A stretch of DNA of 64,000 bases from CALECP01 sp964389925 (GTDB lineage: Bacteria > Chloroflexota > Anaerolineae > Promineifilales > Promineifilaceae). The stretch lies in the NCBI GenBank assembly GCA_964389925.1, contig CAYMGE010000008.1, positions 1 to 64,000 on the forward strand, written 5' to 3'. The translations under genes and the position numbers were made by a program. Under the pieces are notes generated by a model, which was given only the letters and a program-made list of their open reading frames with translations, did not search any database and was not told where the DNA came from. Each line of letters starts with the position of its first letter. Within the stretch, counting starts at the first letter, position 1. Shown here piece after piece: positions 26,181 through 35,108 of this stretch.

Positions 26181-27056
26181 CTATTGTTGCAAAAGTCGCG
26201 TGCGTAACTGCCTAATGTGTTCGGGCGTGGTGCGGCAGCATCCGCCAATGATTGTTGCCCCAGCGTCATGCCACTGGCTTGCACGCTCCACAAACGAGTC
26301 AATCGTTTCGTTGCTTCCCTCGATCCAACATTTGCGAACCCCATCCCAGATTTCTCCCGAATTGGGATAAACGACAATCGGTTTGCTAGAAGCAGTGCGA
26401 ATTTCGGCGATGAGGCTGGTGATGAATATCGGCCGAGTACAGTTCACGCCAATTGCCGCAATCAATGGCTCCTCGTCAAGCAAGGACGCACAGTCTCGAA
26501 TGGGTGTCCCATCACTAATATGCTTCCCATCTCGACAGCTAAATGAAAACCACGCTGGCTTTTGCGATTCTTGTAACAGTGATAACAATGCTTGCGTTTC
26601 AACGAACGAGGGGAGCGTCTCGCAAGCAAGCAGATCGACAGTTGACATCTGACAACACTGCCAGCGTTGCTTATGAAATGCGAGCAAGCCATCTCTATCT
26701 AAATCATAGTCGCCTGTATATTCAGCACCGTTGGCGAGGTAAGCCCCATACGGGCCGATACTAGCCGCAACGAGTGGTTTACGACCTGTATTGTTGCCAT
26801 TTTGCCAAAAGTCATCCCGCGCTGAAATGGCTAGCCGCAAGCCATCCTCGACCATTTTCCCGCGACTCACTTGATAAGTTGCCGCGATGATAACGTCTGC
26901 CCCAGCTTTGAGATAGGCTTGATGCACGCCGACAATCGCCGCTGGCTCATCTCGAATGAGTCGCGCTGACCACAACGCGCCGCTCAAGTCATGTCCACGC
27001 AGCTCTAATTCTGTTGCTAATCCGCCGTCTAAAATCCATGTGCTGTCTGAGAACAT
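26181..27056 (-). CDS. mmuM: Homocysteine S-methyltransferase (MmuM type)
   Basis: A 291-residue zinc-dependent methyltransferase that makes methionine from homocysteine using S-methylmethionine or S-adenosylmethionine. The opening ILDGGLATELELRGHDL is characteristic. The zinc cysteines are visible as GVNCT near residue 207 and GGCCRTTP near residue 271. It lies 36 bases before yggS on the same strand, so the two may be co-transcribed. The family also includes selenocysteine methyltransferases, which sequence alone does not exclude. Confidence 0.9.
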   Translation of the reverse strand: MFSDSTWILDGGLATELELRGHDLSGALWSARLIRDEPAAIVGVHQAYLKAGADVIIAATYQVSRGKMVEDGLRLAISARDDFWQNGNNTGRKPLVAASIGPYGAYLANGAEYTGDYDLDRDGLLAFHKQRWQCCQMSTVDLLACETLPSFVETQALLSLLQESQKPAWFSFSCRDGKHISDGTPIRDCASLLDEEPLIAAIGVNCTRPIFITSLIAEIRTASSKPIVVYPNSGEIWDGVRKCWIEGSNETIDSFVERASQWHDAGATIIGGCCRTTPEHIRQLRTRLLQQ

Positions 27057-27137
27057 ATTTGAAGATAGCGAAGTGAAGATGATTACAATTTATTCACTTG
27101 TTCCTACTCCGCGACTTTGCCACTCCTAAACTTTTTG

Positions 27138-28724
27138 TCAGCGGCCGATGCCAACGCTGCCGCCAAACGCGGCTGAAAGCTCATCATAAATCGCTGAAAT
27201 ACTTGCTTCATCCCCATAGAAGAACTGCCCATTCGCCGCGAACGCAATATCTTGCAGAACGCCAGTGTCCGCGCCGCGCCCATAGCCGATGGTGAAGACG
27301 GTTGTGTTGTTGGCAGAGGCGACATTACCAAGTGTGGCATCGTTGCCATAGCGACGACTGGAGGTGTCTTCGCCATCTGTGAGAACGACGAGGGCATTGG
27401 CAGTGTCGGCCGAATTCAGCTCGCTCAAAATCTCACCACCACGCCCAATCGCGTCGTAGAGCGACGTATCACCACCGGCCTCCATTTCTCGAATGATATT
27501 GATTAGTGTTGCACGCTCATCCCCGATACGCGCCCGTTGTGCCTTAATATCGACTGTTGTGTAAAACTCGAGCAAGGTCAAATAGTCACCATCCGCCATC
27601 TGTTCCACAAATTCGACGGCTGCGGCTTTCATATTGTCAATACGACTTCCGTCCATGCTCCCCGATGTGTCAAGAATCATGGCGAGATGGATCGGTTTGC
27701 GGGCTGATTGCCACAGGTCTTGAACGGCGAAGATGGAATCGGCCGAACTCTCCCCAAACACAATCGTTGGCTGATTCAAATCCGCTCCCGCCATCGTCAA
27801 CGAACTTGCATCCGCGTCGCTAACAGGGCGCAACCCATAGGTCACCGCCAATGCTTGTCCTTCTTCTCCGCGTAGCCAGTCGCGGAACGCCGTTGCGCCT
27901 GTCAAATTTGCACTGCTCCCATTTACACAGGCAGGATGCGTCGCCATAAATGTGCCTTCAAACGGATAGATCGGCACAAGTTGACCGCCACCTTCTGCCA
28001 AAACGGTGCTTTCATACATGACACCCGCGCCGAGATAGCTCGACCCGCGCTCTGCCATTGTCGCGCCGAGTGTTTCCGTATCTTGGCTAAACCATGCGAC
28101 CCCGCTTTCAAATGCGCCGACACTTGCTCGCACAATCGGTTGGTCGATGTCGGCCGGTGTGACCGGCTCGGTTTTGGATTCGGCCGATTGCACCAACGCC
28201 AACAGCGTACTTGCCCCAGACGCAGATAATCCCGGATGCGTATGCCCTAGACGTAACGTCTCACCATACTGACCACCACTATAATAGTCCCACGCTGTTG
28301 CATCGGCCGCTAGCGACCCAATATCCAGCCAGCCCAACTCGCGCCCCGGATAACCCAATAGCCCTGCCACTTCACGCCACATCCCAATCACCAATGGGCT
28401 TTCAGCAACACTCACACAATCAGCGAACCCAGAAATGCCGCGCTCGCTGGCAATATCTGTCCATGCCGAATTGTCAGGAATCCAGAGGTCAGCAGGGTTC
28501 TCTAGCTCATTTAATTTGACAGACGCTTCTCCCGCTTCGAGCGTGATGACTTCGACACGCACACCGTCGCCGTCTGCATCTTCGAGGCCGTCGTCGTTGA
28601 TGGTTGCGGCGGCGGCGCGGATGTAGTCGTCAGCTCCTGCATTGGTGACGACGTAGATTGTGTTTGGTTCTGACCCACAAGCTGTTAGCAAAAATAGTAT
28701 GAGGAATGGGATTAGTTTTTTCAT
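27138..28724 (-). CDS. Lipoprotein with solute-binding and VWA domains
   Basis: A 528-residue lipoprotein: signal MKKLIPFLILFLLTACG with lipobox LTAC. The N-terminal two thirds (about 22-330) look like an extracellular solute-binding fold (AATAWDYYSGGQYGETLRLGH region, then MATHPACVNGSSANLTGATAF). The C-terminal third is a VWA domain with the metal site DTSGSMDGSR, TSLYDAIGRGGEIL and LTDGEDTSSRR. The next gene, 48 bases upstream on the same strand, is the solute-binding/OmpA protein at 28773. Elsewhere such pairs occur with TelA-type toxic-anion resistance proteins, but none is seen here. The function is not established. Confidence 0.82.
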   Translation of the reverse strand: MKKLIPFLILFLLTACGSEPNTIYVVTNAGADDYIRAAAATINDDGLEDADGDGVRVEVITLEAGEASVKLNELENPADLWIPDNSAWTDIASERGISGFADCVSVAESPLVIGMWREVAGLLGYPGRELGWLDIGSLAADATAWDYYSGGQYGETLRLGHTHPGLSASGASTLLALVQSAESKTEPVTPADIDQPIVRASVGAFESGVAWFSQDTETLGATMAERGSSYLGAGVMYESTVLAEGGGQLVPIYPFEGTFMATHPACVNGSSANLTGATAFRDWLRGEEGQALAVTYGLRPVSDADASSLTMAGADLNQPTIVFGESSADSIFAVQDLWQSARKPIHLAMILDTSGSMDGSRIDNMKAAAVEFVEQMADGDYLTLLEFYTTVDIKAQRARIGDERATLINIIREMEAGGDTSLYDAIGRGGEILSELNSADTANALVVLTDGEDTSSRRYGNDATLGNVASANNTTVFTIGYGRGADTGVLQDIAFAANGQFFYGDEASISAIYDELSAAFGGSVGIGR

Positions 28725-28772
28725 GTTGTCTTGCCCAGATAGTCCATTTTTTCAAAAAATGGAACATCTTCA

Positions 28773-30407
28773 TTAACGTCCACTTGTAATCAACGTCAAC
28801 TCCACATACCGATCCTGTGCTTGATCGGCCGCATTATCCGAATTACGCCGCTCTTCTGGCGGCAGCGTCGCCGTCACAATAAAGCGGGCAGGGTCGATTC
28901 CTTGCGAAACCAGATAATCGACAACCGACTGCGCTCGCGCCGCGGCAAACTCTTGAATCTCCTGCTCAGTAAATGGCGGGTCGTTTTGTGGCCACGCAGA
29001 GGAACCGTTGACCTCAAGCAGCAGCCCAATTGATTGCAACATCGTTGGCACAACACACTCGTCGAGCTGGCGACGCGCTTCGAGCGTGAGTTCTGTCGAT
29101 TCGGGCAGGAATTGGAAGTCGCGACAGGGGAGAACGGCGAGGGTTGCGGCTTCTTCGGCCGAACTCACCGCTGTCAAATCTATATTTGCCGCAATCGAAA
29201 ATGTATCATTCACGGGATCAGAATTGGTTGTCAATCCTCCTTGCTGTGCCGCCGTTCCGACAAATTCAGGGTTGACCAAATCTGCAACATCGCCGCTTGG
29301 CACATCCTGACCGGCCGCGGCCCAAACACGCTGGGCGATGTTAAGCCGATCTACTAATGGTCGTATATCACGCATCACGGCGCGGTTGTCGCTCAGGTCC
29401 GCCTGCGCCACTGTTCCCAGCCATGCCTGCAAATCATCTGTTGCACTATCAGGATAGACAAACGACCAGTCGTTGTTGCCCCATTCTGCGATTTGGCTGG
29501 CGGCTGTGTCGAAATCTTCTGTTTGAGCTTTGAGCGCGGTGAACCAAGCATTGTGGAAGTTTTGGACTTCGGTCGGCCGAGCATTGATCGACTGATTCGA
29601 TGTCACGATCACGTCAATTACAATGCGTAACTGCGCCGAACTGAGCAATGGTACACCGCCCGAACCTTCCGCCTCATAAATATCTGGCTCCCACGCAGAA
29701 ACGGCATCTGCTTGACCCGCATTGAAGGCCGCCACTGCATCTGCGACTGTACTTTGTGGCACAAGTGTCACGTCAAAACGCGGGTTGAGTCGCGCAATTG
29801 AAAGTGCATAATACATAAAGTATTCACCGACACTCCCCTCCGCAAAGGCGATGCGCTTCCCATTGAGATCATTGATAGTTGTGATGTCACGCCCCCAAAG
29901 CTGATCTGCCCCCGCGCTCTCATCCACGATGGCTGTGATTGTCCCTGGTGCGCTCAGGGCAACCGAGTCGAGCGTTGTCAGTAGACAGTCCCAGTCACCA
30001 CTGGCAAGCAGGGCGGTGCGCTGTTCTTCCGTCACAGCATAATCGTCATTGAGATCAAACGGGATAATGCCCAGATGAAAGCCGTTTGCCACATCTATTC
30101 CCGCAACTTGCATCTGTTGCAGTGTGAAGTAGCTGCCAAACGCATCTGCCCCGCAGATATAAGTTGGCAGACCGTCATTCAGGTTGACACCCTCAGCATA
30201 GATTGGATCAGGGGAGTCAAAGTTAATGGTCGTTTGACCATTGCCAGAGGATGAGGTTGCAACAGGCGTAACGCCGGCCTCTATTGTGGGGATTGTATCT
30301 GCCCCGATCAAGCGGTTAAATTGCTGAAAGCCAAATGCGACACATGCGATAATGACGGCAAGCGCGATAATAACGACGAAAATGATGCGGGTTCTGTCTA
30401 ATTGCAT
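28773..30407 (-). CDS. Membrane-anchored solute-binding protein with OmpA-like C-terminus
   Basis: A 544-residue protein. An N-terminal membrane helix (residues 8-30) is followed by a type 2 periplasmic-binding fold of the ABC substrate-binding kind (about 70-340; NDLNGKRIAFAEGSVGEYFM and AFNAGQADAVSAWEPDIYEA are typical). The C-terminal 150 residues resemble an OmpA-like domain (FTEQEIQEFAAARAQSVVDY and GIDPARFIVTA), which normally binds peptidoglycan. It forms a two-gene unit with the VWA lipoprotein downstream. A short hairpin, GTATAG/CTATAC (30430-30449 region), lies upstream of its start. Its ligand is unknown. Confidence 0.8.
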   Translation of the reverse strand: MQLDRTRIIFVVIIALAVIIACVAFGFQQFNRLIGADTIPTIEAGVTPVATSSSGNGQTTINFDSPDPIYAEGVNLNDGLPTYICGADAFGSYFTLQQMQVAGIDVANGFHLGIIPFDLNDDYAVTEEQRTALLASGDWDCLLTTLDSVALSAPGTITAIVDESAGADQLWGRDITTINDLNGKRIAFAEGSVGEYFMYYALSIARLNPRFDVTLVPQSTVADAVAAFNAGQADAVSAWEPDIYEAEGSGGVPLLSSAQLRIVIDVIVTSNQSINARPTEVQNFHNAWFTALKAQTEDFDTAASQIAEWGNNDWSFVYPDSATDDLQAWLGTVAQADLSDNRAVMRDIRPLVDRLNIAQRVWAAAGQDVPSGDVADLVNPEFVGTAAQQGGLTTNSDPVNDTFSIAANIDLTAVSSAEEAATLAVLPCRDFQFLPESTELTLEARRQLDECVVPTMLQSIGLLLEVNGSSAWPQNDPPFTEQEIQEFAAARAQSVVDYLVSQGIDPARFIVTATLPPEERRNSDNAADQAQDRYVELTLITSGR

Positions 30408-30496
30408 GGTAATCTCCGAAACTGTTTGCGTATAGTCATTCGGCTATACGGAGGAAACTATTTTTGGTTGTAAACATCGAGCGTACTTTACTCTGC

Positions 30497-31033
30497 TCAT
30501 TCAATATCATAATGACTTTGCACAAATCCATTTGAATAGCTATGAGACTTGATATGTTTGAGATGAATATCTTGAGGGAGCGTGCCGAATAATGGGATGC
30601 CGCGGCCGATTAAGACAGGAACGCGAGTGAGAATCAGCTGATCGACCAGTCCCGCGCTCAAAAATGCTTGAATCGTTTTGCCGCCATCAATGTAGAGAGA
30701 TTGCGCGTCCTGACTTGCTAGTTTGGCGACGATTTCTTCTGGCATTCCTGCCATCAACTGCACTGTGTTGGGAAGGTGTGCCGCGAGTTCTGTCAGCGAG
30801 TTGCTCAGAACAGTAACGGGGATTTGATAAGGCCATTCACCACCAAATGAGAGAACGAGTTCATAGGTGTTGCGACCCATGACAAGCATATCGACGGAGG
30901 CAATAAAATCATGATAGCCATAATCTTCGTTGCCTTCACTGTTGCCGTCTGCGCCCGGCAGCCAATCAAGTGATCCGTCTTCACGTGCGATGAAGCCATC
31001 AAGGGTGGTTGCAATGTAAACTGAGATTTTCAT
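30497..31033 (-). CDS. Dihydrofolate reductase-like (RibD C-terminal) protein
   Basis: A 178-residue protein of the RibD C-terminal/DHFR superfamily. MKISVYIATTLDGFIAREDGS, VMGRNTYELVL and SLYIDGGKTIQAFLSAGLVDQLILTRVPVLIGRGIPLF are the standard NADPH-binding and fold markers. These stand-alone proteins are probably reductases of unknown substrate and are not proven DHFRs. It lies 28 bases after the decarboxylase-like gene at 31062 on the same strand. Confidence 0.87.
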   Translation of the reverse strand: MKISVYIATTLDGFIAREDGSLDWLPGADGNSEGNEDYGYHDFIASVDMLVMGRNTYELVLSFGGEWPYQIPVTVLSNSLTELAAHLPNTVQLMAGMPEEIVAKLASQDAQSLYIDGGKTIQAFLSAGLVDQLILTRVPVLIGRGIPLFGTLPQDIHLKHIKSHSYSNGFVQSHYDIE

Positions 31034-31061
31034 ATCTACGTGGGCGCAGCGTGCTGTACCC

Positions 31062-32489
31062 CTACAGGTAGCCGAGATTTTCGAGGACTTTTTGTTCGTC
31101 TTGACCGGCGATTAATTCGTAAATGTGATGTCCGTTTGTGTCTTTGTCTACGATCAATTCGGGGGCTTCTGGGAGCATACAGTGCTTGCTGCCGCGCACG
31201 CCGCCGAGCATTTCTTGATATGCGCCGACGCTGAAGAAGCCGATATATAGTTCATCGGTGTCAACGGGCAGATAGAGCGGGGAGATGCTGCCTTTTGGTG
31301 GATAGACATCATCACTATCGCATGTGATGCCACCGAGCTGGACTTGTTGGAATGGTTTGTCGAGGTGGTTGAGCGGGAGGACGATGAAATGTTCTTTTAA
31401 TGCCCACACATCTGGAAATGAGGACATGATTGAACCATCAATGATATACCATGGCAGGTCGGATTCGTTTGTTTTGTCACTGATGATGCGGAAAATGTGT
31501 GCGCCGTGTTCGGCCGACGTATATCGTCCAAATTCCCCCATCACATCCGGAACCTCAACTCCCTGCTCCGCACAAATCGCCTGCATCGTCGTCAGTAACA
31601 AGCGCACAAACTGCTTGTAGTCAAAGTCAAAATCAAGCGTTTGCGGCACAGGCATCCCGCCACCAAAGTTAAAAATCGTCAAGTCAGGATGCTGCTTTTT
31701 GAGTCGCGCATACATCTGCATCGGAGGTGTCAATCGCTCCTTAAAACCCGCTTCGCTCAAAATTTGACTGCCCACCATACCGTGATAGATTCGCAAAATC
31801 AGGTTGGGGGATGCGTCGATGTAGTCGGCCGCCGTCATCATATCCGCAACGCTCATCCCAAAGCGCGAATTCGCCGCGTCCATCGCGTAGATACTCTCAT
31901 GAGTACCATAGCTCTTTTGGCGTAGCCCAACCTCAAACGGCAACTGAGACTGTATCAAGGGTGGAATTTCGCTCAAATCTTCGACAATCGGAATCGTGTT
32001 GGCATGATAGTAGCGTTTGAGATCGCGGATATTTTGTGCATAGCGACTACCTGTTGGCTTGAAGCCGTTACAAATCACCATTTTGTCAGGCTTGAGCAAG
32101 CCACGATCCACCATGATTTTGGCTGCATCGACATCAATCGTGGACGACATCTCGTGATGTGCGCCTGCGCTTAACGTCGTGCGAATGACTTCTTCGGCCG
32201 CATTTGCCTTCGACGCATACGCATAATGAAAATTTCCTGCATAACCGATCTCCTCGATCACCTGGTCAAAAATGCGCTGCATATCCTGAATACGCCGACG
32301 AATCAGCGGCAGATAGACAATTTCAAGCGGACTTGGCAAGGGAGACTCTGGCACAGGCGATAGCTCAAACATTTGCATCAGGTCGAAGTCATCCATGTAG
32401 AGATGACCGTTATGGGCGGTGAGAAAGTGGTTAAATTTGTGGTGTGATGGGACGGGTGCTGCATTTTCCCAGCCGATAATTTGGGGCAT
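31062..32489 (-). CDS. Arginine decarboxylase-like fold-III PLP enzyme (short SpeA type)
   Basis: A 475-residue alanine-racemase-fold decarboxylase. The PLP lysine is in FHYAYASKANAAEE (Lys94), the phosphate-binding glycine loop is NFGGGMPVP, and GFFSVGAYQEMLGG lies near the C-terminus. The sequence is closest in layout to biosynthetic arginine decarboxylases (SpeA), which start polyamine synthesis, but those are about 630 residues, so this is a short form. Diaminopimelate or another basic amino acid is possible. The TCGGCCGA at 31510 inside it is flanked by G:C counts of 20:10 (left 60) and 6:25 (right 60). Confidence 0.82.
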   Translation of the reverse strand: MPQIIGWENAAPVPSHHKFNHFLTAHNGHLYMDDFDLMQMFELSPVPESPLPSPLEIVYLPLIRRRIQDMQRIFDQVIEEIGYAGNFHYAYASKANAAEEVIRTTLSAGAHHEMSSTIDVDAAKIMVDRGLLKPDKMVICNGFKPTGSRYAQNIRDLKRYYHANTIPIVEDLSEIPPLIQSQLPFEVGLRQKSYGTHESIYAMDAANSRFGMSVADMMTAADYIDASPNLILRIYHGMVGSQILSEAGFKERLTPPMQMYARLKKQHPDLTIFNFGGGMPVPQTLDFDFDYKQFVRLLLTTMQAICAEQGVEVPDVMGEFGRYTSAEHGAHIFRIISDKTNESDLPWYIIDGSIMSSFPDVWALKEHFIVLPLNHLDKPFQQVQLGGITCDSDDVYPPKGSISPLYLPVDTDELYIGFFSVGAYQEMLGGVRGSKHCMLPEAPELIVDKDTNGHHIYELIAGQDEQKVLENLGYL

Positions 32490-32490
32490 G

Positions 32491-32530
32491 TTTCGGTATT
32501 CGGTATTCGGGCATCAATAACCGAATACCA
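32491..32530. repeat. Leader hairpin with duplicated arm
   Basis: TTTCGGTATTCGGTATTCGG (32491-32510) is a tandem copy of CGGTATT, followed after 10 bases by CCGAATACCA (32521-32530). About 9-10 bp can pair. It lies directly upstream of the ATG of the decarboxylase gene at 32489, within the predicted mRNA leader, and has no T-run. Its plan resembles the repeat at 11127-11173. Confidence 0.55.
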
Positions 32531-32534
32531 AGTT

Positions 32535-33686
32535 TTACAAGTTCAGTTGAGCGAGGAATTTCTGCCCCGCTCTCTCTATATTATCAGAAACATCGAAAAT
32601 GAGGGTATGAAGATGCACGTTATCAATGTATGTGTTGACAGGGGCGCGGAGTGGGGTGGGATAAATTAGGATCGCGCGAGGGGATTGGTGACTGTTAGCA
32701 TAGAAGGTGATTTGGTAGATGTCGCTGTTGGCGGGTCGGGCGGGGACTTTCCATTTTGTGTCGATAACCGCCCACACGTTGCCGCTGACACGTTCCCTAA
32801 TGACGAGATCGATAGTGACATGCAGCGCATTCTCTACAAAGGTGCGCTCTTGAACCGAAAGCGTATAGGCATCGGGAATATTTTCGCACAGCCAGTTTGC
32901 AATAAATTGTTCAAAGAGAGTAGGCATCTCTATTAGAAAAGGCGGCATCTCCTGCTGGCCGGTCGCGTGGAGGGGGGCGGTGTGCGTTAGGAAGAAGCGG
33001 CAGAGGGCGTGCATCGGCCGATAATCCCCATTCAACCGCGAATAGTCAAACTGCTCCTTGCCCGAAAACGAGCGCAGACTAACGGTATCGCGCAACGCCC
33101 GAAATGCCTTTCGCGCTTGAATTTGTGTCTCGACACGACATAGCCCAGTCCGTAAAATGCGGTCAAGGGCAGCTAATAGGCACTGATTGTGGGGGATGTC
33201 GGCCGAAAATTTCTCATAACGCACAGGCACTTTCAACTCTCCCATTTTTAACTCACGCACGCGCAATCTGCCACGCACGTAAGGTAGCTTTGCATTCCGT
33301 TCACGATAGCTGCGAAACAACCCCTGACGCACACGGACAAGCACTAATTGTGCCAATCGCGCTGCCAATCGATCATAGAAATCTTGTACTGTCTGGCTGC
33401 CCATAAAGTTGGGCAAGTGACGGATTTTGAGATCATGGGCGATGTCGATGAGACGGAAGAGATTAGAGAGGGGAATTTTCGGCCGAATTAGCACCGTCAC
33501 GTCATCCAGCACGATTGTCCCAACCGTTCCCGCCGCCGTCAGTTGCCATTGCTTTTCGGGATAGACGAGCAGTTCAACTTTGAGGATGTGAGGGTAGCCA
33601 GTTTGGATTTGGCCGATAACCACCTCTGGTAATGCCTCGAATGGTACTGCGACGCTCTCATACTCTTTCAACTCGATGACGCTCAT
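32535..33686 (-). CDS. mcrC: McrC-family component of a McrBC restriction system
   Basis: McrC supplies the nuclease and stimulates the McrB GTPase in modified-cytosine-dependent restriction. The C-terminal PD-(D/E)xK-like nuclease region is visible (MPTLFEQFIANWLCE, VTIDLVIRE, WAVIDTKWK). The start at 33686 (MSVIELKEYE) is preferred over a TTG at 33725. Unusually, the cognate mcrB-like gene at 35109-36698 is not adjacent: a sigma-factor gene with its own terminator lies between. A TCGGCCGA at 33014 inside this gene shows a strong skew reversal (left 60 bases G32 C11, right 60 G10 C20). Confidence 0.85.
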   Translation of the reverse strand: MSVIELKEYESVAVPFEALPEVVIGQIQTGYPHILKVELLVYPEKQWQLTAAGTVGTIVLDDVTVLIRPKIPLSNLFRLIDIAHDLKIRHLPNFMGSQTVQDFYDRLAARLAQLVLVRVRQGLFRSYRERNAKLPYVRGRLRVRELKMGELKVPVRYEKFSADIPHNQCLLAALDRILRTGLCRVETQIQARKAFRALRDTVSLRSFSGKEQFDYSRLNGDYRPMHALCRFFLTHTAPLHATGQQEMPPFLIEMPTLFEQFIANWLCENIPDAYTLSVQERTFVENALHVTIDLVIRERVSGNVWAVIDTKWKVPARPANSDIYQITFYANSHQSPRAILIYPTPLRAPVNTYIDNVHLHTLIFDVSDNIERAGQKFLAQLNL

Positions 33687-33726
33687 TTTGGCAGATGTCG
33701 CTCTAAAAATCTTTACTAAAAGCAAA

Positions 33727-33752
33727 AACCCCGCTCATCACGGGGCTTTCAA
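33727..33752 (-). terminator. Intrinsic terminator after the sigma-factor gene
   Basis: CCCCG (33729-33733) pairs with CGGGG (33741-33745). Read on the minus strand, AAAGCCCCG is followed by GCGGGGTTTTTGCTTTT. It lies about 80 bases after the sigma-factor stop and before mcrC. Confidence 0.65.
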
Positions 33753-33833
33753 CAGGAGAAAACTGAACGATAATCGTCAATTTTAGGAAACGTTCTCAAT
33801 GCGTGTTCAGATGGACACGGTGCATCTTGTTGT

Positions 33834-34841
33834 CTAATAACTAATATATTGCCACAAGTCGCCACCGATATTGGGCGACCGCAATTTGTGCAGTGCCGAC
33901 CGTTCTAGCTGACGAATACGTTCACGGGAGAGGCCAAACAATCGGCCGACTTCCTTCAACGTGCGCGGTTGTGCGTCATTTAACCCATAGCGCAGACGCA
34001 AAATGCGTGCCTCGCGTGGGGTCAACTTCTCAAGCAGCCCTTCCATCTCATCACTCAACATCTTTGTCGCAACTTCTTCGGCCGGCTGAGGGGCGTTTTC
34101 ATCTGCGATAAAGTCAGACAGATCGGTGTCTTGATCCTCACCAACTTTTTGATCGAGCGACATGGGCTGTGCAGAAGAGCGTAGCAAGTGGCGGATTTGC
34201 TCCTCGTCCATCTCCATCATTTTTGCCATCTCAGTAATGTCCGGCTTGCGCCCAAGTTTTTGTTCTAGTTGCTGGACTTCACGATAGAGCTTGCTGATGC
34301 GCCCGTGCATGTGGGATGGAATGCGGATGGTGCGACCATAGTTTGCAATCGAACGACTCACCGATTGGCGAATCCACCAAGTCGCATAGGTGCTGAAGCG
34401 ATTACCCATCTTGTAATCGTATTTGCGGACAGCAATGATGAGGCCGATGTTACCCTCTTGGATCAAGTCTAAGAAGGCAAGACCGCGACCACGATACTTT
34501 TTTGCGATGCTGACAACGAGGCGCGTGTTGGCCTGAATCAATGTCTGCCGCGCTGACCGTCCTGTTTCGACCACTTCCTGTAATTCCATGCGAGAGAAAA
34601 AATCGAGTTCTCTATTGTCGAGCATATATTGTGCTGCTTGCCCAGCTTCCATTTTGATCGCAATGTCAATTTCATCTTCGGCCGAAAGTAGCCCCTGCTG
34701 GCTCATCTGGCGAAAATAGAGGTCGAGGGCATCATCGGCCGATATATTTGCGACAGGGTCGAGCAAAGCCATATCTATAGGGCCAGCCCCTTCTCGACTT
34801 TTGAAATAAAGCTCAAATTCATTATTTTTTTTAGCATTCAT
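33834..34841 (-). CDS. RNA polymerase sigma-70 factor (group 1/2)
   Basis: A sigma factor of about 335 residues. Region 1.2 (DALDLYFRQMSQQGLLSAEDE), region 2 (TRLVVSIAKKYRGRGLAFLDLIQEGNIGL, FSTYATWWIRQSVSRSI), region 3 (TIRIPSHM) and region 4 with the helix-turn-helix RTLKEVGRLFGLSRERIRQLE are all present. The start at 34841 has AGAGGAAC upstream; a GTG five codons earlier is the alternative. It lacks the long region 1.1 and non-conserved insert of housekeeping RpoD, so it could be a compact primary factor or an alternative group 2 factor. It separates mcrC from mcrB and has its own terminator. A palindrome at 34874-34891 may regulate it. Confidence 0.9.
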   Translation of the reverse strand: MNAKKNNEFELYFKSREGAGPIDMALLDPVANISADDALDLYFRQMSQQGLLSAEDEIDIAIKMEAGQAAQYMLDNRELDFFSRMELQEVVETGRSARQTLIQANTRLVVSIAKKYRGRGLAFLDLIQEGNIGLIIAVRKYDYKMGNRFSTYATWWIRQSVSRSIANYGRTIRIPSHMHGRISKLYREVQQLEQKLGRKPDITEMAKMMEMDEEQIRHLLRSSAQPMSLDQKVGEDQDTDLSDFIADENAPQPAEEVATKMLSDEMEGLLEKLTPREARILRLRYGLNDAQPRTLKEVGRLFGLSRERIRQLERSALHKLRSPNIGGDLWQYISY

Positions 34842-34873
34842 GATGTTCCTCTTCACACGGCAAAGTTTACAGC

Positions 34874-34891
34874 GTTCAATATATTTTGAAC
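34874..34891. promoter_or_regulatory. Inverted repeat upstream of the sigma-factor gene
   Basis: GTTCAA-TATATT-TTGAAC is a perfect 6+6 inverted repeat 33 bases upstream of the sigma-factor ATG, in the 266-base gap before mcrB. The AT-rich centre could coincide with a -10 region, so a repressor bound here would block initiation. Nothing else is recognisable in the gap. Confidence 0.4.
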
Positions 34892-35108
34892 GTAATACAT
34901 GTCAATAATGATTATAAGTGAACGACGTTATTTTTACAGAAAAAATTCATACGATTTATCGAAAGGTATATTTTTAACTGGATCAGGGAAATAGTGTAGT
35001 GTACAGGTACACTCTCCGATTCCCCAAACAATAGTACTTTCATCTTATTTGAAACATACAAGAAGAGCATATACAAGACACATGCAACTGAACAAAATAT
35101 GTGCAAAA

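Noticed and set aside
34912..35106. 64-residue minus-strand reading frame between the sigma factor and McrB genes
   Set aside because: No Shine-Dalgarno and it would occupy the sigma-factor promoter region; amino-acid content looks random.
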